From Pelagibacterium halotolerans B2 (GTDB taxonomy: Bacteria > Pseudomonadota > Alphaproteobacteria > Rhizobiales > Devosiaceae): DNA of 64,000 bases. Both the position numbers and the translations under genes were made by a program. Positions 18,711 through 27,210 of the stretch are shown one piece after another. Within the stretch, counting starts at the first letter, position 1. Each line of letters begins with the position of its first letter. The stretch spans positions 2,999,001 to 3,063,000 of the forward strand of contig NC_016078.1 in NCBI RefSeq assembly GCF_000230555.1, written 5' to 3'. The notes beneath the pieces are model-generated. The model worked only from the letters and a program-made list of their open reading frames with translations. It was not told the DNA's origin and did not search any database.

Positions 18711-19505
18711 ATGAAACGACTTTTGATTACCGGCGCGGGGGGCGGATTGGGACGAATGGCTCGTCAACGCCTGGCCCATCTCGCACCGGTGCTGCGCCTT
18801 TCAGATATCGTTCCGATGGAAGAGCCCGCAAGCAATGAGGAAGTCGTTGTCTGCGACCTCTCGGATGCCGCCGCGGTCAGCGCCCTCGTCAAGGACTGCG
18901 ACGGAATCGTTCATCTTGGAGGCGTTTCGACCGAACAGAGCTTTTCGGCCATTCTCGATGCCAACATCGTCGGTCTGCGGAACCTCTATGAGGCCGCCCG
19001 TCACAATGGCATGCCGCGCATCTTCTTTGCTGCGTCCAACCACGTGGTGGGCTTTTACCGCCAGGACGAAAAAGTGGATATCGATTCCGCCGTCCGCCCC
19101 GACGGGCTTTACGGCGTGTCCAAATGCTTCGGCGAAGCGCTGGCGCGCTTCTATTACGATAAGCTTGGCCAGGAGACGGCCATCGTCCGCATCGGCTCGT
19201 GCTTTGAGCGCCCCACCGACTACCGCATGCTGGCCACATGGCTCAGCTATGACGATTTCGTCAGCCTCGTCGAACGCGTATTCGCTGTTCCCGAACTGGG
19301 GTGCCCGACCCTTTGGGGCGTGTCGGCCAATTCACGTGCCTGGTGGTCCAACGAGCATGTGAGCTATCTCGGCTGGCAACCCAAAGACAGCGCCGACCGT
19401 TTTGAACAGTCCATTCGCGATACCGGGAACTGGCCGGATCCCGGCCATCCGCTTGCCATTTTGCAGGGCGGAAACAATACTCAAGACCCGCTCAGCGACC
19501 ATTAA
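18711..19505 (+). CDS. udh: Uronate dehydrogenase
   Basis: A 264-residue extended short-chain dehydrogenase. It shows 'LLITGAGGGLGRMARQRL', 'CDLSDA', 'DGIVHLGGVS', Tyr-x3-Lys in 'DGLYGVSKCFGE', 'IRIGSC'-like 'VRIGSCFERP' and 'LGWQPKDSADRF'. These match Agrobacterium and Pseudomonas uronate dehydrogenases. It oxidises D-galacturonate or D-glucuronate with NAD+ to the aldaro-lactone that feeds Gli and Gci. The strong ribosome-binding site at 18693-18703 fixes the start at 18711. Divergent from the GntR gene. Confidence 0.9.
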   Translation: MKRLLITGAGGGLGRMARQRLAHLAPVLRLSDIVPMEEPASNEEVVVCDLSDAAAVSALVKDCDGIVHLGGVSTEQSFSAILDANIVGLRNLYEAARHNGMPRIFFAASNHVVGFYRQDEKVDIDSAVRPDGLYGVSKCFGEALARFYYDKLGQETAIVRIGSCFERPTDYRMLATWLSYDDFVSLVERVFAVPELGCPTLWGVSANSRAWWSNEHVSYLGWQPKDSADRFEQSIRDTGNWPDPGHPLAILQGGNNTQDPLSDH

Positions 19506-19540
19506 AAAGGGCCGGTCATTGACCGACCCCTTGTCTCTTA
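19504..19540. terminator. Terminator between convergent udh and fumC
   Basis: GGGCCGGTCA pairs with TGACCGACCC with one mismatch pair, flanked by AAAAA on the left and a T-rich stretch on the right. It can serve both convergent genes. Confidence 0.6.
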
Positions 19541-20938
19541 TTTCTTGACCGAAATCGGCCCGACCATCTGTTCGGGCCGCACCTCGGCGTCGAACTCTTC
19601 ACCGGTCAAAAGCCCCAGCGCAATAGCCTCCTCGCGCAACGTCGTGCCGTTCTTGTGCGCCGTCTTGGCGATCTTGGCGGCGTTGTCGTAACCGATCTTG
19701 CGGTTGAGCGCGGTCACCAGCATCAGCGAGTTGTTCAAATGCTCGTTGATCTTCTTGCGGTCCGGCTCGATCCCAATGGCGCAATTGTCGTTGAACGATT
19801 GCGCCGCATCGGCCAGCAGCCGAACCGACTGGATGAAGTTGAATGCGATGACCGGCTTATAGACATTGAGCTCGAAATTGCCCTGGCTCGCCGCAAACCC
19901 GATAGTTGCGTCATTGCCCATCACCTGCGCCACAACCATGGTCATGGCCTCCGATTGGGTCGGGTTGACCTTCCCCGGCATGATCGAAGAGCCCGGCTCG
20001 TTCTCCGGAATGGTGATTTCACCAAGACCCGACCGCGGGCCCGATGCCAGCCAGCGCACGTCGTTGGCGATCTTCATGAACGCCACGGCAAGTTGCTTTA
20101 ATGCCCCCGAAGCCCCGACGAACGCATCATGCCCGGCCAGAACCGCAAACTTGTTCGGCGCGGTCACGAACTGGTGCCCCGAAAGGCTCGAGATTTCCTC
20201 GGCCACCATGCGCGCATAATCGGGATGGGTGTTAAGCCCGGTCCCGACCGCCGTACCGCCAAGCGCCAGTTCACGCAATTGCGGCAGCGTCGCTTCAATG
20301 GCTTTGAGCGCCAGATCGATCTGCGCCACCCAGCCCGAAATTTCCTGCCCCAGCGTCAGCGGGGTAGCATCCTGGAGATGGGTGCGGCCGATCTTGACCA
20401 CATCCATGAACTCTTCGGATTTTTTCGCCAGCGTGTCGCGCAGCAGCTTGACCTTGGCAAACAGCTTGTCTTCGACAATCGTCACCGCCGCGATATGCAT
20501 GGCGGTTGGATAGGTATCGTTGGAGCTTTGGCTCATATTGACGTGGTCGTTGGGATGCACGGGCTTCTTGCTGCCCATCGCCCCGCCGGCCATTTCAATG
20601 GCGCGGTTGGAGATCACCTCGTTGACGTTCATGTTCGACTGGGTGCCGGAACCTGTCTGCCACACCACCAGCGGGAAGTGGTCGTCGAGCTTGCCCGCGA
20701 TCACCTCATCGGCCGCCGCGACCACGAGGTCGCGCGTGGCTTCGTCCATAAGCCCGAGCTTGGTATTGGTGACCGCCGCCGCCTTTTTCAGAATCCCGAA
20801 GGCATGAACGATTTCGAGCGGCATCTTTTCGCCGCCGATATCGAAATTCATAAGCGAGCGCGCGGTCTGTGCCCCGTAATATTTCTCATTTGGAACCTCG
20901 ATAGGGCCCATCGAGTCGGTTTCGGTCCGCGTGCTCAT
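19538..20938 (-). CDS. fumC: Fumarate hydratase, class II
   Basis: A 466-residue aspartase/fumarase superfamily enzyme. Landmarks are '[20 protein letters not shown]', '[16 protein letters not shown]', '[17 protein letters not shown]', 'VGTGLNTHP' and the signature '[13 protein letters not shown]'. It hydrates fumarate to malate in the TCA cycle as a cytoplasmic tetramer. The start is the ATG at 20938 (MSTRTE), matching other class II fumarases; upstream in-frame sequence is not conserved type. Confidence 0.97.
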   Translation of the reverse strand: MSTRTETDSMGPIEVPNEKYYGAQTARSLMNFDIGGEKMPLEIVHAFGILKKAAAVTNTKLGLMDEATRDLVVAAADEVIAGKLDDHFPLVVWQTGSGTQSNMNVNEVISNRAIEMAGGAMGSKKPVHPNDHVNMSQSSNDTYPTAMHIAAVTIVEDKLFAKVKLLRDTLAKKSEEFMDVVKIGRTHLQDATPLTLGQEISGWVAQIDLALKAIEATLPQLRELALGGTAVGTGLNTHPDYARMVAEEISSLSGHQFVTAPNKFAVLAGHDAFVGASGALKQLAVAFMKIANDVRWLASGPRSGLGEITIPENEPGSSIMPGKVNPTQSEAMTMVVAQVMGNDATIGFAASQGNFELNVYKPVIAFNFIQSVRLLADAAQSFNDNCAIGIEPDRKKINEHLNNSLMLVTALNRKIGYDNAAKIAKTAHKNGTTLREEAIALGLLTGEEFDAEVRPEQMVGPISVKK

Positions 20939-20970
20939 CTGAAATCCTCCAACAAGGCTGTAAACTGGCA

Positions 20971-21007
20971 AGAAAAAGGCCAGTCCCCTTTTGCAAGGAC
21001 TGGCCGT
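20971..21007 (-). terminator. Rho-independent terminator of rpmF
   Basis: GGCCAGTCC (20978-20986) pairs with GGACTGGCC (20997-21005). Read on the minus strand, the stem is followed by TTTTTCTT, so it terminates rpmF transcripts. Confidence 0.8.
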
Positions 21008-21067
21008 AATCTGGACGGGCGAGCCCGTCAATGGCGCTTTGGTCTAAGCGTCATGACACCCGAGCAA

Positions 21068-21250
21068 TCAGTTGCCCTTGGGCTCGAGAATCTGGCGGCC
21101 GCGATACATGCCGGACTTCAGATCGACATGGTGCGGACGGCGCAGCTCGCCGCTGTCCTTGTCTTCAACATAAGCTGCGCCCTTGAGCGCATCGGCCGAA
21201 CGGCGGAACCCGCGCTTCATCGGCGTCGTCTTCCTTTTGGGGACTGCCAT
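21068..21250 (-). CDS. rpmF: 50S ribosomal protein L32
   Basis: A 60-residue basic protein starting '[20 protein letters not shown]', the standard alphaproteobacterial L32 N-terminus, and ending 'RQILEPKGN'. It has no zinc-binding Cys pairs, as usual in this group. It lies downstream of mtgA on the same strand and upstream of its own terminator. The order ispA-mtgA-rpmF is common in Hyphomicrobiales. Confidence 0.97.
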   Translation of the reverse strand: MAVPKRKTTPMKRGFRRSADALKGAAYVEDKDSGELRRPHHVDLKSGMYRGRQILEPKGN

Positions 21251-21406
21251 TTGACTACTCCATTTTCATGCTGCGCACCCTGCCCAGGCAGTAGAACTCT
21301 GCCGCGCCGGCCACGCCAAAACCGTTTTACCCTATCGGGATCGTGGCGCTCTATACAGGAACACCGGGGCCTTGGCTAGTCCGCCGATCACGAAAATCGT
21401 ATGCGC

Positions 21407-22120
21407 TCATAGAGCGGGCGCCCCGTCGAAAAGGCAATCGGCGTGCGATGAAAACCGCTGCGCGCGCCCCTCGACGATTCCCGCGACGGCCAGCAGCCCG
21501 TTCGTGGGATTTCCGGGGCGCCTCACATGCGGATTGGGCAGCGTCACGGTCATCAGCGCCGCCCGCCGCCATGTAAAGCTCTCAGCACTCGTCCCGAACG
21601 CCGCCTGCGCTCCGGCCTCCACCCCGAACTGTCCATCGGGACCCCATTCGGCGATGTTGAGATAGATTTCCATGATCCGCTGTTTGGGCAAAACAAGATC
21701 GATGTAAATCGCCAGCGGCACCTCGATCGCCTTGCGTATCGCCGAGCGCGAATTGGTTAGGAACAGGTTCCGCGCCACCTGCATGGTGATGGTGGAAGCC
21801 CCCCGTGTCTCCCGTCCGGCCAGAAAATTGTCGATCTCGGCCTGCAGCGCTCCAATATCGACGCCGTGATGGGTGCAGAACTGCCCGTCTTCCGAAAGCA
21901 CCACCGAAGTCTTGAGCCGGTCGGAAATCTCGTCGAGATCGCGCCATATGCGCGTTACGGGCTGGCCGGTGACATAGCGCCCGATCATCAAGGTCGAAAC
22001 CGGCGGCACCACCCTATAGAGCGGCACCAGCACCAGCGGAATGGCCACCAGAGCTGCGGCCAGCATCAGCGGGACCGCCACCCAGAATTTCCAGCCACGT
22101 TTTTTCCGCCGTCCGGCCAC
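21407..22120 (-). CDS. mtgA: Monofunctional biosynthetic peptidoglycan transglycosylase
   Basis: A 237-residue GT51 glycosyltransferase. A basic N-terminus (RRKKR) precedes one membrane helix (about residues 12-36). The catalytic segment has 'LSEDGQFCTHHGVD' with the catalytic Glu, 'RGASTITMQVARNLFL', 'KAIEVPLAIYIDLVLPKQRIMEIYLNIAEWG' region and 'EAGAQAAFG'. It polymerises glycan strands from lipid II at the inner membrane. No transpeptidase domain is present, consistent with MtgA. Divergent from ispA. Confidence 0.95.
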   Translation of the reverse strand: MAGRRKKRGWKFWVAVPLMLAAALVAIPLVLVPLYRVVPPVSTLMIGRYVTGQPVTRIWRDLDEISDRLKTSVVLSEDGQFCTHHGVDIGALQAEIDNFLAGRETRGASTITMQVARNLFLTNSRSAIRKAIEVPLAIYIDLVLPKQRIMEIYLNIAEWGPDGQFGVEAGAQAAFGTSAESFTWRRAALMTVTLPNPHVRRPGNPTNGLLAVAGIVEGRAQRFSSHADCLFDGAPAL

Positions 22121-22162
22121 TATCGTCTCGTAGGTTCAATCGCAAATGAGCGCGCTTGTAGA

Positions 22163-23083
22163 ATGGACGGTGAGGCTTTAGCAAATCTTGCCATGACCGA
22201 AGATCAATTCGATTCTCAGCTCGCCGATTGCGCCATCGAAACAGAAGCGTTTCTGGCCGCCCATCTTGCAACGCTCGACGCCCCAGAGCGCCTTTTGGCC
22301 GCCATGGCCCATGGCGCCCTCGACGGCGGCAAGCGGCTACGCCCCTTTCTCGTGCGCCTTTCCGCCTCGCTGTTCGCCGTACCGCACGAAAAAAGCCTGG
22401 CCGTGGGCGCAGCACTCGAAATGATCCATTGCTATTCCCTCGTCCATGACGACCTGCCCGACATGGACAATGACGAACTGCGCCGCGGCAAACCCACGGT
22501 CTGGAAAGCCTTCGATCCGGCTCTCGCCATCCTGGCCGGCGACGCGCTGTTAACCGAAGCCTTCGCGCTCTTGTCCGATCCGCGCACCCACCCCGATCCC
22601 GCCATCCGCGCCGAACTGGTTCTGACCCTTGCCCATGCCGCCGGACCCGCCGGCATGGTGGGCGGACAGGTCCTCGACATCGAAGGCGAAACAAGTCCAC
22701 TCGATGAAGACGCGATTTTCGCGATGCAGGCCAAAAAGACCGGCGCCCTGATCCGGGCGGGCGTCGAAATGGGCGCCATTCTGGGCAATGCCTCGCCCGC
22801 CCAGCGATCCGGGCTGACCCGCTTCGGCACCGCTGCGGGGCTCGCCTTCCAGATCGCCGACGACATCCTCGACGTCACCGCCACGTCCCACGCTCTGGGC
22901 AAGACCGCCGGCAAGGACGTGGTCCAGAACAAGTCCACAATCGTCGCCCGCAAGGGCCTGGACGCCGCCCGTCAGGTCCTCGATGGCGCCGTGGCAAACG
23001 GCATCGACGCCCTCCTCCCATTCGGCCCCAGCGCCGATCCCCTGCGTGCCCTGATCCGCCACTTCGCCGCACGGCAAAGCTGA
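22163..23083 (+). CDS. ispA: Farnesyl/geranyl diphosphate synthase
   Basis: A 306-residue trans-prenyltransferase (296 if the ATG at 22193 is used; neither start has a good ribosome-binding site). The first Asp-rich motif is in 'LVHDDLPDMDND' and the second in 'FQIADDILDVT'. 'GGKRLRPFLV' and 'GKTAGKDVVQNKST' are also family hallmarks. It condenses IPP with DMAPP/GPP to make short-chain isoprenyl diphosphates for undecaprenol, quinones or hopanoids. ispG of the same pathway lies 2 kb away on the other strand. Confidence 0.92.
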   Translation: MDGEALANLAMTEDQFDSQLADCAIETEAFLAAHLATLDAPERLLAAMAHGALDGGKRLRPFLVRLSASLFAVPHEKSLAVGAALEMIHCYSLVHDDLPDMDNDELRRGKPTVWKAFDPALAILAGDALLTEAFALLSDPRTHPDPAIRAELVLTLAHAAGPAGMVGGQVLDIEGETSPLDEDAIFAMQAKKTGALIRAGVEMGAILGNASPAQRSGLTRFGTAAGLAFQIADDILDVTATSHALGKTAGKDVVQNKSTIVARKGLDAARQVLDGAVANGIDALLPFGPSADPLRALIRHFAARQS

Positions 23084-23088
23084 AAGCG

Positions 23089-23159
23089 GGTCTGGACACG
23101 CGACAAAACAAAGACTTAGAGCAATTGAAGCGATTCATAGAAGCGCCGAAATGCTCTAA
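23089..23159. repeat. Dispersed intergenic repeat, copy B (partial)
   Basis: Only the right part of the repeat is present: GGACACGCGACAAAACAAAGACTTAGAG... ending in ATGCTCTAA. CTTAGAG and the final CTCTAA close a hairpin. It lies between convergent ispA and the TfoX-like gene and lacks the first stem. Confidence 0.6.
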
Positions 23160-23515
23160 CGCTTCGTCGCCTTGGGCTTGAGGGCCGACGCATGGGCGTA
23201 GCTCCTGGCAAACCAGGCGCGCAGCGTATCCGGCTGGGCAAGGAGGGTATAAGGCACAGCGGCATATTCCTTCATGAAATGACCGGGCACGCCCTCGAAC
23301 GATATCGTCTCGAACGCCTCGAGAAATTCGGCGAGGTCCACCTTCCCAAGGCGCAGTCCAATGACATTGGCCTTGGAGATCGACGCGAACATATTGCCGT
23401 TGACCGAGACGTAGGGCATCTGCGCGCCCTTGCGCACAACGCCCGGCACGCCCGCGATCATCGCATCGAATGCGGCCACCACTTCGGGATCGGGTGTATG
23501 CTCGGGCTTTGCCAT
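23156..23515 (-). CDS. TfoX-like N-terminal domain protein
   Basis: A 119-residue protein. 'VVAAFDAMIAGVPGVVRKGAQMPYVSVNGNMFASISKANVIGLRL' resembles the TfoX N-terminal fold (also MmcQ/YjbR-like). The start is set at the ATG at 23515; the open frame further upstream overlaps the GNAT gene and is unlikely. No catalytic residues are known for this fold. It lies 65 bases after the GNAT gene on the same strand, so it may be the last gene of the ispG unit. Confidence 0.6.
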   Translation of the reverse strand: MAKPEHTPDPEVVAAFDAMIAGVPGVVRKGAQMPYVSVNGNMFASISKANVIGLRLGKVDLAEFLEAFETISFEGVPGHFMKEYAAVPYTLLAQPDTLRAWFARSYAHASALKPKATKR

Positions 23516-23580
23516 GGCCGGCAGCCTAGCACATCTGGTTTTGGGGCTACCAGCATCCTCCGCAGTTGATGGCCGAGGCT

Positions 23581-24051
23581 CTACAGCCGCTTTTCCATCG
23601 CGATCCCGTAAAGCGGCCGTTGCTCGGGCAACAGATCGCGCTCGCGATACCCTCTCGCCTCGTAAAACCGGCGCGCCGTAATCGTGCTGACAAGATTGGC
23701 CACCGGCTCCCCCCGCCCCCGCAACATCTCCTCGAGATGAACCATCATCGCCCCCGATACGCCCATGAACCGGCTCTCGGGATGCACATAATTGAGGACG
23801 ATCCCGTCCACTTCCCTCAACCCACCGGCACTCGCCATCCGACCCTTGATGAAAGCCACAAATATCATATTGAGCGGATCGTCGATCCACTTCACAAAAT
23901 GCTCGGCCGTCTTGTTGGAAAGCCAGTGCTCCAACCGTTCGGCATTATTGCCGTGATCGGGCACACAAAGCTCGATAATCGAGCGCCGCAGCAGCGCGGC
24001 CGCCTCTTCGGCGTCTCCGGCCAGCGCCGGGCGAATGGAAATCGCGCTCAT
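23581..24051 (-). CDS. GNAT-family N-acetyltransferase
   Basis: A 156-residue acetyltransferase. 'SIRPALAGDAEEAAALLRRSI' is the typical GNAT start, 'LREVDGIVLNYVHPESRFMGVSGAMM' covers beta-4 and the acetyl-CoA loop (degenerate Q/R-x2-G-x-G/A), and 'RRFYEARGYRERD' is motif B. The substrate cannot be inferred. Its ATG overlaps the stop of the Nudix-GNAT gene, so it is in the same operon. Confidence 0.8.
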   Translation of the reverse strand: MSAISIRPALAGDAEEAAALLRRSIIELCVPDHGNNAERLEHWLSNKTAEHFVKWIDDPLNMIFVAFIKGRMASAGGLREVDGIVLNYVHPESRFMGVSGAMMVHLEEMLRGRGEPVANLVSTITARRFYEARGYRERDLLPEQRPLYGIAMEKRL

Positions 24052-24926
24052 CGCCGCCCGCCCAGGCGCCTGCCGAGCGCCGATGTCGCAAGACGCGCCC
24101 GCTCGATACGCAAGGCAAACCCCTTCTCGTTTTCCATGAACCGCTCAAATCCCAGCTTTTCGTGAAAAGCCAATGACAATGCATTGGTGCGATAGACATG
24201 GCTTTCGAGCGTCTCGATACCCTCATCCTCCATGGTCGCCACCATCCGCCGCCCGATTTCAGCCAGAACCGAGGCGTTCCGATGCGCAGGATCGACACTG
24301 AACGCACCAACAAACCAGCGCCCGTCCGCTAACGGCCAGAAATAGGTGTGAGCCACATGCCGGCCATCCCGATCGACACAGATCAGTCGGGATTTTTCCA
24401 GCGATTCCGTAACTCGCCGTCTGTGGCCCGCAACATCGAACACTTCGCCGGCCTCGGCCGTGTGACCGGTCAAAAGCCGCGCATCGAGAGTTACGATGGC
24501 ATCGAGATCGGTCTGGCTTATGACGCGCGAACGCAGATACGCCAGCGCTCTGTGGAACACAGCATGCCATTCATCTCCCGGTTTCTTGTCTAGCCTGTGC
24601 CAAAAAAATGCGAAATCGTGTCCGCCATCGTCAAGGCAATGATGCGTCCAGCTTTCGGGCAGCCTCTCGCCTTCAAAGCGCAAGAAATGCCAGACTTGCC
24701 CTTCAGCGATCAGCGCGCTGGTCCCCAGATCTGCAGCAACCCCCAACCCCTCGACCCCGGCCTCTTCGTAAAGTTCACGTATGGCACCCCCCTGGGGTGC
24801 CTCACCCGGATCGAGCGTACCCTTGACCAATTGAACCCCGGCAAGAGGGTGTCGGAAAACCAGTATTTCTCGATTGCCGCCGGAGCCACGAAAAACAGCA
24901 GGGCAGACTTTTCGAGCAGCCCTCAT
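24048..24926 (-). CDS. Nudix hydrolase-GNAT acetyltransferase fusion
   Basis: A 292-residue two-domain protein. The N-terminal half is a Nudix domain with the full box G-x5-E-x7-R-E-L-x-E-E-x-G ('GTLDPGEAP' followed by '[10 protein letters not shown]'). The C-terminal half (about residue 150 on) is GNAT-like: '[18 protein letters not shown]', '[20 protein letters not shown]' and '[16 protein letters not shown]'. The start at 24926 overlaps the ispG stop (ATGA). A Nudix enzyme cleaves a nucleoside- or prenyl-diphosphate type compound; here it may detoxify an activated metabolite, but that is speculative. Directly followed by a second GNAT gene. Confidence 0.78.
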   Translation of the reverse strand: MRAARKVCPAVFRGSGGNREILVFRHPLAGVQLVKGTLDPGEAPQGGAIRELYEEAGVEGLGVAADLGTSALIAEGQVWHFLRFEGERLPESWTHHCLDDGGHDFAFFWHRLDKKPGDEWHAVFHRALAYLRSRVISQTDLDAIVTLDARLLTGHTAEAGEVFDVAGHRRRVTESLEKSRLICVDRDGRHVAHTYFWPLADGRWFVGAFSVDPAHRNASVLAEIGRRMVATMEDEGIETLESHVYRTNALSLAFHEKLGFERFMENEKGFALRIERARLATSALGRRLGGRR

Positions 24927-26167
24927 TCCGCCGCCGGTTTGGCCCGCCCCGCCCCGAACCGGTTTTCGATGTAATCGGCGACCATACGCTTGAACTGGTC
25001 GGCCACGTCGGGGCCCTTGAGAGTCGTCACCTTCTGGCCCTCGACAAACACTGGCGCCGATGGCGTTTCCCCGGTACCCGGCAGTGAAATGCCGATGTCG
25101 GCGTGTTTGGACTCCCCCGGACCATTGACGATGCACCCCATCACCGCAACGCTCATCGCCTCGACTCCAGGATATTTCTCGCGCCATTCGGGCATCGAAG
25201 TTGAAAGATGATCCTGAATCTCCTTGGCCAGCGTCTGGAACGTCGTCGATGTCGTCCGCCCGCAGCCCGGACACGCGGCGACAACCGGCACGAACTGCCG
25301 GAACCCCATGGTCTGGAGCAGTTCCTGGGCAACCTTGACTTCCAGCGTCCGGTCGCCGCCAGGTTCGGGGGTCAGCGAAATGCGGATCGTATCGCCGATC
25401 CCCTGCTGGAGCAGAATGCCCAGCGCCGCCGAGGACGCAACGATCCCTTTCGATCCCATCCCTGCTTCGGTCAGTCCAAGATGCAGCGCGTAATCGCAGC
25501 GCGCCGCCAACTCCTCATAGACCGAAATCAATTGCTGGACGTCCGACACCTTGGTCGACAGGATGATCCTGTCGCGCCCCATGCCCAGTTCTTCGGCCCG
25601 TTCGGCCGACAGGATCGCCGAGCGGATGATCGCTTCGCGCTGCACATGCGCCGCACTCCAGGGCTCGGCCCGGCCAGCGTTTTCGTCCATCAGGACGGTC
25701 AGCAATTCCTGATCGAGCGACCCCCAGTTGACCCCGATTCGCACCGGCTTTTCATACCGGTTGGCGATTTCGATCATCTGGGAAAACTGTTTGTCGCGCT
25801 TGTCCTTGAACCCCACATTGCCCGGATTGATCCGGTACTTGGCCAGGGCCTCGGCGCAGGCGGGGTGGTCGGACAACAGCTTGTGCCCGATATAGTGGAA
25901 ATCGCCCACCAGCGGCACGTTGACGCCGCGCACCATCAACCGGTCGCGGATATGAGGCACGGCGGCGGCGGCCTCGTCGCGGTCCACGGTGATACGGACA
26001 ATCTCCGAGCCGGCCCGGGCCAGCGCCGCCACCTGGCGGACCGTGGAATCGATATCGGCGGTGTCGGTATTGGTCATCGACTGGACGACGATGGGATTGC
26101 CGCCCCCGACCATCACTCCGCCGACATCGACCCCGACCGTAGATTTGCGCTGCGCTGGACCTGCCAT
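24923..26167 (-). CDS. ispG: 4-hydroxy-3-methylbut-2-enyl diphosphate synthase (flavodoxin)
   Basis: A 414-residue GcpE/IspG protein. '[24 protein letters not shown]', '[10 protein letters not shown]', '[10 protein letters not shown]', '[11 protein letters not shown]' and 'HLGLTEAG' are family landmarks. The 4Fe-4S ligands are seen as the Cys pair in '[11 protein letters not shown]', with a third Cys in '[11 protein letters not shown]'. It converts MEcPP to HMBPP in the non-mevalonate pathway that feeds IspA. It leads an operon with the Nudix-GNAT and GNAT genes. Confidence 0.96.
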   Translation of the reverse strand: MAGPAQRKSTVGVDVGGVMVGGGNPIVVQSMTNTDTADIDSTVRQVAALARAGSEIVRITVDRDEAAAAVPHIRDRLMVRGVNVPLVGDFHYIGHKLLSDHPACAEALAKYRINPGNVGFKDKRDKQFSQMIEIANRYEKPVRIGVNWGSLDQELLTVLMDENAGRAEPWSAAHVQREAIIRSAILSAERAEELGMGRDRIILSTKVSDVQQLISVYEELAARCDYALHLGLTEAGMGSKGIVASSAALGILLQQGIGDTIRISLTPEPGGDRTLEVKVAQELLQTMGFRQFVPVVAACPGCGRTTSTTFQTLAKEIQDHLSTSMPEWREKYPGVEAMSVAVMGCIVNGPGESKHADIGISLPGTGETPSAPVFVEGQKVTTLKGPDVADQFKRMVADYIENRFGAGRAKPAAE

Positions 26168-26240
26168 GACCCGTACTCTTTGTTCTCGCCGAACACATAA
26201 GCCTTCACAAAGACCAGCGCAATGTTACGTCCGTGCGACC

Positions 26241-26296
26241 AAGAGTGCTTCCAAGAGATCAAGAGTGCTTCCAGGATAAGTGGGCGCCACTTATCC
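26241..26296. repeat. Tandem 13-mer followed by perfect palindrome
   Basis: AAGAGTGCTTCCA occurs at 26241-26253 and again at 26261-26273. Immediately after it GGATAAGTGG (26274-26283) pairs perfectly with CCACTTATCC (26287-26296) around GCG. The structure is in the ispG upstream region. It could be a protein-binding site, a leader hairpin or a remnant of a mobile repeat. Confidence 0.6.
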
Positions 26297-26341
26297 CGCT
26301 CGAAAGCGCGACCGCAAAGACTGCGCGCAAATGAAGCGATT

Positions 26342-26446
26342 TAGAGCGCGTCCAGCAAAAGTGGAAACGGTTTTGCGGTTCGGACGCGCGACGAAACAAC
26401 AACTTAGAGGATTTTCGCGATTCGAAGAAAAGCGGAAATGCTCTAA
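26342..26446. repeat. Dispersed two-hairpin intergenic repeat, copy C
   Basis: It runs from TAGAGCGCGTCC to GCTCTAA and differs from copy D (36586-36690) at only two of 105 bases by my alignment. It has the GCGCGTCC/GGACGCGC stem and the CTTAGAG/CTCTAAG closing stem. The 338-base gap between ispG and the DUF1232 gene holds this copy and the tandem repeat/palindrome; promoters for the two divergent genes must lie around them. Confidence 0.8.
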
Positions 26447-26505
26447 GAAGCGTTGAAATGCTCCAGCGGCCTTGAAAGACGGTCGCCGATGCCCATCTAA
26501 AATTC

Positions 26506-26817
26506 ATGATAAAGAACCTTGCTTCCCTCCTGCTGCCTCGCTTCCTGCGGTTTCGCAAGGAAGCATTCCTGCTCTGGAAGGCCTTCTGGTCGCCGGGCAC
26601 GCCGCTTTATCTCAAGTTCGCGACCGTTGCCGCCGCGGCCTATCTGGTATGGCCAGTCGATCTTATCGCCGATTTTATCCCGGTATTGGGCTGGGTCGAC
26701 GACATCATCCTGGTGCCGCTGCTCGTCAGTTGGATCGTTTCGCGCCTGCCCGTTACCGCACCGGTACGCACCCAGCGTGACGGGCCAATCATCGACGGAA
26801 CGGCGCGCCGGATGTGA
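26506..26817 (+). CDS. DUF1232 (YkvA-like) membrane protein
   Basis: A 103-residue protein with the DUF1232 core 'YLVWPVDLIADFIPVLGWVDDIILVPLLVSWIV'-type segment (about residues 47-80): W-P-x-D-L-I-P-D-like turn between two hydrophobic helices. The family is widespread and of unknown function. It starts at the ATG at 26506 and is followed by another small membrane protein gene 79 bases on. Confidence 0.85.
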   Translation: MIKNLASLLLPRFLRFRKEAFLLWKAFWSPGTPLYLKFATVAAAAYLVWPVDLIADFIPVLGWVDDIILVPLLVSWIVSRLPVTAPVRTQRDGPIIDGTARRM

Positions 26818-26896
26818 AAGGAACTGTCGCCGGGAACCATTTGCCGCTCACAAAAGTTTTATAGCCCATAATGGTCACTGTGAGGGAATTTGAAAA

Positions 26897-27055
26897 ATGG
26901 GCCTTTCGACAATTCTGATTATCATTTTGATTTTGCTTTTGATCGGCGCCCTGCCCACTTGGGGATATTCACGCGCCTGGGGCTATGGCCCAACGGGCAT
27001 TCTTGGCGTCATTCTGGTTGTCGTCCTCATCCTCATGCTGATGGGCACGATCTAG
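26897..27055 (+). CDS. DUF3309-family small hydrophobic protein
   Basis: A 52-residue open frame. It reads 'MGLSTILIIILILLLIGA', then 'PTWGYSRAWGYGPTG' and a second hydrophobic helix 'LGVILVVVLILMLMGTI'. This is the DUF3309 pattern: two helices joined by a W-G-Y/S-x2-W-G-Y-x-P linker. Function unknown; it is often near stress or envelope genes. GAGGGAATTTG precedes the ATG. Confidence 0.8.
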   Translation: MGLSTILIIILILLLIGALPTWGYSRAWGYGPTGILGVILVVVLILMLMGTI

Positions 27056-27063
27056 CTCTTTGG

Positions 27064-27093
27064 CGGCCCGCGCATCCTTTCCGGCGCGGGCCG
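27064..27093. terminator. Hairpin after DUF3309 gene
   Basis: CGGCCCGCGC (27064-27073) pairs perfectly with GCGCGGGCCG (27084-27093). No clear T-run follows. It probably ends the plus-strand transcript before convergent pyc. Confidence 0.5.
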
Positions 27094-27210
27094 TCCCTCC
27101 CCGGGTCCTCCCGGACTTTATGATTGATCTCCTCCCCCTTGCCTCGGACGGCCCGGATTTTCCGCGCCGTCCTTTTTCATGGCCGGAGGCGTGGCCCGAT
27201 AAGCCGGCGA

